Assembly: GCA_021163455.1 (NCBI GenBank)
Contig: JAGGWT010000109.1
Location: forward strand, 1-5,497
Direction: 5' to 3'
Source of the DNA: Thermoplasmata archaeon
GTDB lineage: Archaea > Thermoplasmatota > E2 > DHVEG-1 > B18-G2
Length of the DNA: 5,497 bases
The notes below the pieces were generated by a model. The model searched no databases. It saw nothing but the letters and a program-made list of their open reading frames with translations, and was not told where the DNA came from. Position 1 is the stretch's first letter, and the number at the start of each line of letters is the position of its first letter. Both the position numbers and the translations under genes were made by a program. Positions 4,242 to 5,497 of this stretch are shown piece by piece.

Positions 4242-5497
4242 GGCACTATCCAAATCCTCATCATCAAAAAAGGAAACTGAACTGAAGAAAAAAGGTAAAA
4301 TCACCACAGAAAAGGATGTTATAACTTCCGCAGATACAGAAAAAAGGAAGGAAGAAAAACCTCTTGTGGACTTTTCTCCAGAACGGATACTCAATGAGTA
4401 TGTGTTGACTGAAGACCTTCCTCCTGTCACCATCGAAAAAGAGGATGCTGAGTCATCAGGGAAACCTGACCCAGAGGATGCAGGTACAACCATATCTACA
4501 GCATCTGGTGCGGATCTCCAGATACTCCCACAGGATGTCCAGATAGATAAAGATGATAGCGATATAGAGTTCATGGATATTGAGCATTTGGAACATATTG
4601 AAGAAAGCGTTGAGTTTTTACCTGAAATAGATTGCAGACCAACTGAAGAAGAAATCAAGTTGAATAAACCCATAAACAACGAAAGGTTCGAAGAGATAAG
4701 TTTCTACTGTGTAAATAGACCATACGCTTATGTGAAGATCTTAAAGGATAAAAAATTAGTAGAGAATCTCTACGTCGTTATAGAACCGCACTTAACGGAT
4801 GAGGAGCAAAGATATCTTGATTTCATAAAAGAAACTTTGGATGATGTGTTTAATCCTGATGTTCTTGCTGAAAAGGATGCAAGCAGTTATGTGGAGGAAG
4901 TTATTGACCAGATTATATCTGATTACAATCTTCAGCTTTCTCCAGAATCCAAAAGAAAAATAGTGTATATTATTAAGAGAGACACTGCTGGTTATGGCAA
5001 AATCGATGCCCTCGCGAGAGACCCATACATAGAGGATATATCTTGTGATGGCTCACAGATACCCATCTTCATTTACCATCGAGATTATGGCTCCATGAGA
5101 ACAAACATTGTCTTTAAGGATGAAGAAGAACTTTCATCCTTTGTCATAAAACTTGCGCAGAAATGTGGAAAGTATGTGAGTATAGCCGAGCCTATGCTTG
5201 ATGGAACTCTTCCCGATGGTTCAAGACTTCAGGCAACGCTCGGTACCGAAGTTACAGCAAGAGGTTCCACATTTACGATACGAAAGTTTAGGGCAATACC
5301 ATTCTCCCCTCTTGAACTGGTAAAACTCGGAACCCTCTCTCCAGAAATGCTCGTCTTTCTATGGTTTGCTGTGGAGAATGGAGCAAATGGAATATTTGCA
5401 GGTGGTACAGGTTCAGGAAAAACCACCACTCTCAATGCCATGGCTCTGTTCATACCGAGAGAGGCAAAGATAGTGTCAATAGAGGAAACTAGGGAAA
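4219..5497 (+). CDS. Archaeal type II/IV secretion (pilus/archaellum) ATPase, GspE/VirB11/FlaI-like, 3' end outside window
   Basis: The open frame runs from GTG 4219 (tentative) through 426 codons to the edge with no stop. Hexameric ATPases of this family power assembly of archaeal type IV pili or archaella at the inner face of the membrane. Residue numbers count GTG as 1. Residues 1-55 are Lys/Ser-rich and 60-155 are acidic and probably disordered. The ATPase N-domain begins near 163 (YCVNRPYAYVKI) and continues through GYGKID (258-263) and DISCDG (273-278). LPDGSR (331-336) and RGSTFTIRKF (348-357) carry the usual arginines. Walker A is GGTGSGKTTT at 395-404 with Lys401. The Asp-box region reads SIEETRE (420-426), with Glu423 where Asp is common. 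Walker B and His boxes lie outside. No ATG exists in this frame between the stop at 4168-4170 and the ATPase body except far downstream, and GTG 4219 lacks a proper Shine-Dalgarno site. A FlaI role versus a pilus role cannot be settled without neighbours. Confidence 0.88.
   Translation, partial: MVLLARSKALSKSSSSKKETELKKKGKITTEKDVITSADTEKRKEEKPLVDFSPERILNEYVLTEDLPPVTIEKEDAESSGKPDPEDAGTTISTASGADLQILPQDVQIDKDDSDIEFMDIEHLEHIEESVEFLPEIDCRPTEEEIKLNKPINNERFEEISFYCVNRPYAYVKILKDKKLVENLYVVIEPHLTDEEQRYLDFIKETLDDVFNPDVLAEKDASSYVEEVIDQIISDYNLQLSPESKRKIVYIIKRDTAGYGKIDALARDPYIEDISCDGSQIPIFIYHRDYGSMRTNIVFKDEEELSSFVIKLAQKCGKYVSIAEPMLDGTLPDGSRLQATLGTEVTARGSTFTIRKFRAIPFSPLELVKLGTLSPEMLVFLWFAVENGANGIFAGGTGSGKTTTLNAMALFIPREAKIVSIEETRE

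Noticed and set aside
4214..4285. A third frame opening at ATG 4214 near the ATPase start
   Set aside because: It ends after about two dozen codons, has only an overlapping G-run as a ribosome site, and its translation is rich in His, Trp and Pro, unlike its neighbours.
4194..4679. A 161-codon minus-strand ORF opposite the ATPase N-terminus
   Set aside because: Its Ser/Phe-rich translation is the antisense of the Lys/Glu-rich extension. It has no start signals, and the plus frame continues into a clear ATPase.

Overview
The window looks like euryarchaeal chromosome. The evidence is TATA boxes about 25-32 bp ahead of genes, genes with little or no 5' leader, tRNA genes without an encoded CCA end, a type IV pilus/archaellum-type secretion ATPase, and the gene mix (stand-alone CinA C-domain amidase, RNA 3'-phosphate cyclase, gamma carbonic anhydrase). 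Base composition is moderate and codon use is AT-leaning with many AGA/AGG arginines. I cannot name the lineage from this much sequence.

Layout, left to right. (1) Positions 1-1573, minus strand: a two-gene operon. Its first gene (212-1573) encodes an adenylate-forming enzyme of the LuxE / phenylacetate-CoA-ligase-like branch. Its second gene starts 5 bp later and runs off the left edge. A good TATA box lies at 1601-1610. (2) 1574-1748: non-coding, with two inverted repeats. (3) 1749-1821, minus strand: tRNA-Gln(UUG). (4) 1822-1868: a 47-bp divergent gap that must carry promoters for both the tRNA and the next operon. (5) 1869-3397, plus strand: pncC (CinA C-domain) and rtcA, overlapping by ATGA. 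(6) 3384-3887, minus strand: a gamma-carbonic-anhydrase-like hexapeptide protein whose 3' end overlaps rtcA tail to tail by 14 bp, with T-rich tracts on both strands. (7) 3930-4003, minus strand: tRNA-Arg(UCG). (8) 4004-5497, plus strand: an archaeal GspE/VirB11-type secretion ATPase, cut by the right edge just after its Walker A motif. A strong promoter and Shine-Dalgarno site precede it but drive an out-of-frame 30-codon ORF, so the true 5' end of the ATPase is unclear.

The genes are mostly independent housekeeping units packed tightly: NMN salvage, RNA end repair, two tRNAs and a zinc enzyme. The less ordinary parts are the LuxE-like operon on the left and the ATPase on the right. The ATPase has a long charged N-terminal extension and an unexplained start region. 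I saw no CRISPR array, insertion sequence, phage gene or obvious defence system.
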